DNA of 64,000 nucleotides from Chlamydomonas sphaeroides (taxonomy: Eukaryota; Chlorophyta; Chlorophyceae; Chlamydomonadales; Chlamydomonadaceae). Each line of letters begins with the position of its first letter. Positions within the stretch are counted from its first letter, which is position 1. Shown here piece after piece: positions 62,066-64,000 of the stretch. The notes beneath the pieces were generated by a model. That model had not been told where the DNA came from and did not search any database. It saw only the letters and a list, made by a program, of their open reading frames with translations. Made by a program: the position numbers and the translations under genes. The stretch is from assembly GCA_001662425.1 (NCBI GenBank), contig BDDC01000081.1, forward strand, positions 38,581 through 102,580, given 5' to 3'.

Positions 62066-64000
62066 ATGTTGCAAGCATTTGTGATTGTGCTGCTTGGCTC
62101 AACTGTCGCTGTCGCAAGCAGTTTCGCAGCGCTAGACCCGGGCTCCACGATCACAGCCAGCATCAGCTTGCCGCCTGCTCGTAACCGCTCCTCGGATGCA
62201 TGGAGGCCAATGTTGGTCACGACTTGTCTTCCGAATGAGCATTCTTCTTCCGCCCCCTGCCGCGCTAAGGACAACCCGCACCTTGCGTACGCTGAGGTAT
62301 GCAACACATCGAATTCATTGCAGTAAACTAGTGCACGACTCGTACCCGGCCCCGCCGCTACATGCCATGGGCCCGGACCTCAAGCCCCCGCCACTTTACC
62401 TACACACAGGAGCTGGTGTATCCTGATTTCAGGATCAGGTTTCCCCGCTTCCACAACCAACAGCAGCGGAACATGTGGGATGAGGTGCGGTGCTGCGCAC
62501 CTGTGCCCTGACAAGCAGCCCCCAGCAACCTGGCCACGCCGCCTGCCGTGCAGGCGATCAACAACTACTTGATACACTGGCACCGGGTGCGTGCTTGATA
62601 TTGTCGGATCCAAACGCTGGTTGCAGCACTGCCATGCCCCGGCACACCGCCTGAACCCCTGGTGTGCCAGCTCCTGTGGCCGGGCGCGCACGTCAAACCG
62701 TACCCCGCCTCCCTACTTCGCACATCCTCGCCGTTAGCGCGTCCCACCTTGATGCGCAGCAAATGCCCCCTTACCTTCGCCCTGGCGCCTGACAGCCCTG
62801 CCGTGCGCCAGGATACTCATACGCCCAGCAGGCCGCGCAGCCCGCCAGCTGACAACGGCGTGCACTGGCCATGCGGCGAGAGGCATGCAAGCCGCCGCGG
62901 CACGGGAAGCACGGCAGGCCCCGCTTGGTGTTCGGCTCGTGCAGGCGGCTGGCCAGGTCCCGGTACCAGCCTGGCATGAGGCCCCTGGCCGCTGCCTCAT
63001 GAGGCAGGCAGCGGGGGTAGCGGAGCCGCTGACAGCTCTGCGGGCTACAGCAACCTGCGCCCAGCTCAGCCGCCGAGCACAGCCCCTCTTGTGCGCCTCC
63101 TCCACCGCCGCCGACGACACCCCAACGCAGCTCCCGCCTCACATCGCAGGAGCGCACCGACGGCCGCCTCGCCCAGCTGCCGTGCCGTGCCCGCCTCCTG
63201 CGTCAACCGCCCACCGTCCCCATGAGCCGCTCTGCTGCGCCCCCCGCTCTGGTTCGCAGGCCCGCTTTGTGCACGGCGACTACTTCCGGGGTGCGTGCGC
63301 GCCTGCACTACGACATGCGCTGCTGGCCCAGCGCGCTTGCGTCCGACCCCTCACACGCGCACAGTCCCTCACACAATCCCCCCTTCCCGCGGTCGCGCCC
63401 CAGACTGGGCCTTCTTCTTGAACCAGAGAGGTGCGTTGCGCTCCTGTGGCTCAGCTGCTCCCCGCCTGCACTATAGCTTGCTGACGGCCCTCGCCGGGCG
63501 CGCCCAACTTTGCGCCCGCGCCACAGGACAGAACCTAATATTTGAGAACGTGGCCTACAACGGCCAGCCGCAGATCGGCATGTGGGCCGAGAAGGCCTGC
63601 ATGGGGCTCTTCTCGGATCAGGCCATCAGCACGTTCACGCCGCTGGATGCTGGCGCCGCCGCGAGCGCGCCCGAGGCTGCGTTCATGGGCACACCCGAGA
63701 ACGTGAGCCGCCGCCGCCGCCTACTGTGCCGCGCCTGGCGCCTCGCCTGCTAGCCGGGACGTAAGCGCGGCGCGACGCATGGCGCACGGCGCGGCAGCGC
63801 GCCCGCGGGTCGCAACGTCGTGTGGGGTACAGCGCGGGGATGGCCCATTCAGTTGAAGAACCCCGCCCTTTGCCGCCCGGCTGCTGCCTTCACGACAGGA
63901 CTCATTCCAACACTGGTGAGGCGCGGCGGCGGCTGCGCGTGTGCAGCGGCGCCTGGCCGCGGCACGCGGCCGCCAGCTGCGGCGGACGGCGCGGGCGGGG
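62066..64000 (+). CDS. N-terminal part of an unrecognised secretory protein (runs off right edge)
   Basis: Start ATG 62066 with a signal peptide (MLQAFVIVLLGSTVAVASSF). Exons joined in phase give CRAKDNPHLAYAE, ELVYPDFRIRFPRFHNQQQR, AINNYLIHWHR, ARFVHGDYFRG, DWAFFLNQRG, QNLIFENVAYNGQPQIGMWA with KACMGLFSDQ, then DSFQHW at about 63899-63915, where another donor (GTGAGG) begins. The rest is outside the window. Small exons and the regular splice sites argue that it is a real gene. The family is not recognised. Its place directly after a GT34 gene on the same strand and its signal peptide make a glycan-related role possible but unproven. Confidence 0.6.

Noticed and set aside
1..64000. tRNA, rRNA, CRISPR or complete transposon
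   Set aside because: None seen on reading; no tRNA cloverleaf, rRNA segment, spacer array or transposase motif could be supported.

Overview
This window looks like nuclear DNA of a chlorophyte green alga. It is about 65-70% G+C, and every recognisable gene is split by many short introns (usually GTGCGT or GTGAGT-like donors and GCAG acceptors). Several proteins carry organelle-targeting or signal-anchor N termini, and UGUAA polyadenylation motifs lie about 400-600 bases past several stop codons. The species cannot be fixed from the sequence. There are no prokaryotic operons, rRNAs, CRISPR arrays or complete transposons. A 44-base poly-C run followed by 315 Ns (51548-51906) is an assembly gap. 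Gene models were joined by hand from exon homology and splice phase. Where phases were checked across every junction (purB, SmG, the 4.8-6.7 kb membrane protein, the 3.2-4.5 kb gene, the 78-aa protein) the models are firm; elsewhere some exons are missing.

Layout. 0-4.5 kb, minus: the 5' part of an RsmD-type rRNA methyltransferase that runs off the left edge, then a plastid-like protein of unknown function. 4.8-6.7 kb, plus: an organelle membrane protein of unknown function. 7.4-11.8 kb, plus: adenylosuccinate lyase. It converges on formate-tetrahydrofolate ligase (12.9-20.0 kb, minus), so two enzymes linked through purine synthesis face each other tail to tail. 21.8-29.3 kb, minus: a GT34 glycosyltransferase and an exostosin-like glycosyltransferase. 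30.9-31.2 kb, minus: spliceosomal SmG. 33.0-36.8 kb, plus: a membrane-anchored coiled-coil protein with a glycosyltransferase-like C-terminal half. 38.2-43.7 kb, minus: a membrane-anchored GH125 exo-alpha-1,6-mannosidase. 44.8-51.2 kb, minus: a receptor-like kinase of the TKL class. 52.1-55.3 kb, minus: an MRM1-like SpoU rRNA 2'-O-methyltransferase. 55.6-56.2 kb, plus: a 78-aa membrane protein. 58.3-61.3 kb, plus: a second GT34 glycosyltransferase. 62.1 kb to the right edge, plus: the start of an unrecognised secretory protein.

The most notable pattern is five probable secretory-pathway carbohydrate-active genes within 40 kb (two GT34, one exostosin-like, one glycosyltransferase-like, one GH125). 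GT34 includes alpha-1,6-mannosyltransferases and GH125 removes alpha-1,6-mannose, so the locus may build and trim one glycan; that is inference. At the DNA level I found a dispersed hairpin repeat in two copies, an 11-base motif (CCGACCCACAT) with eight exact copies outside recognised exons, a 23-bp intronic inverted repeat, repeated copies of a splice-donor region, a decayed duplicate of a kinase exon, and two probable GC-AG introns.
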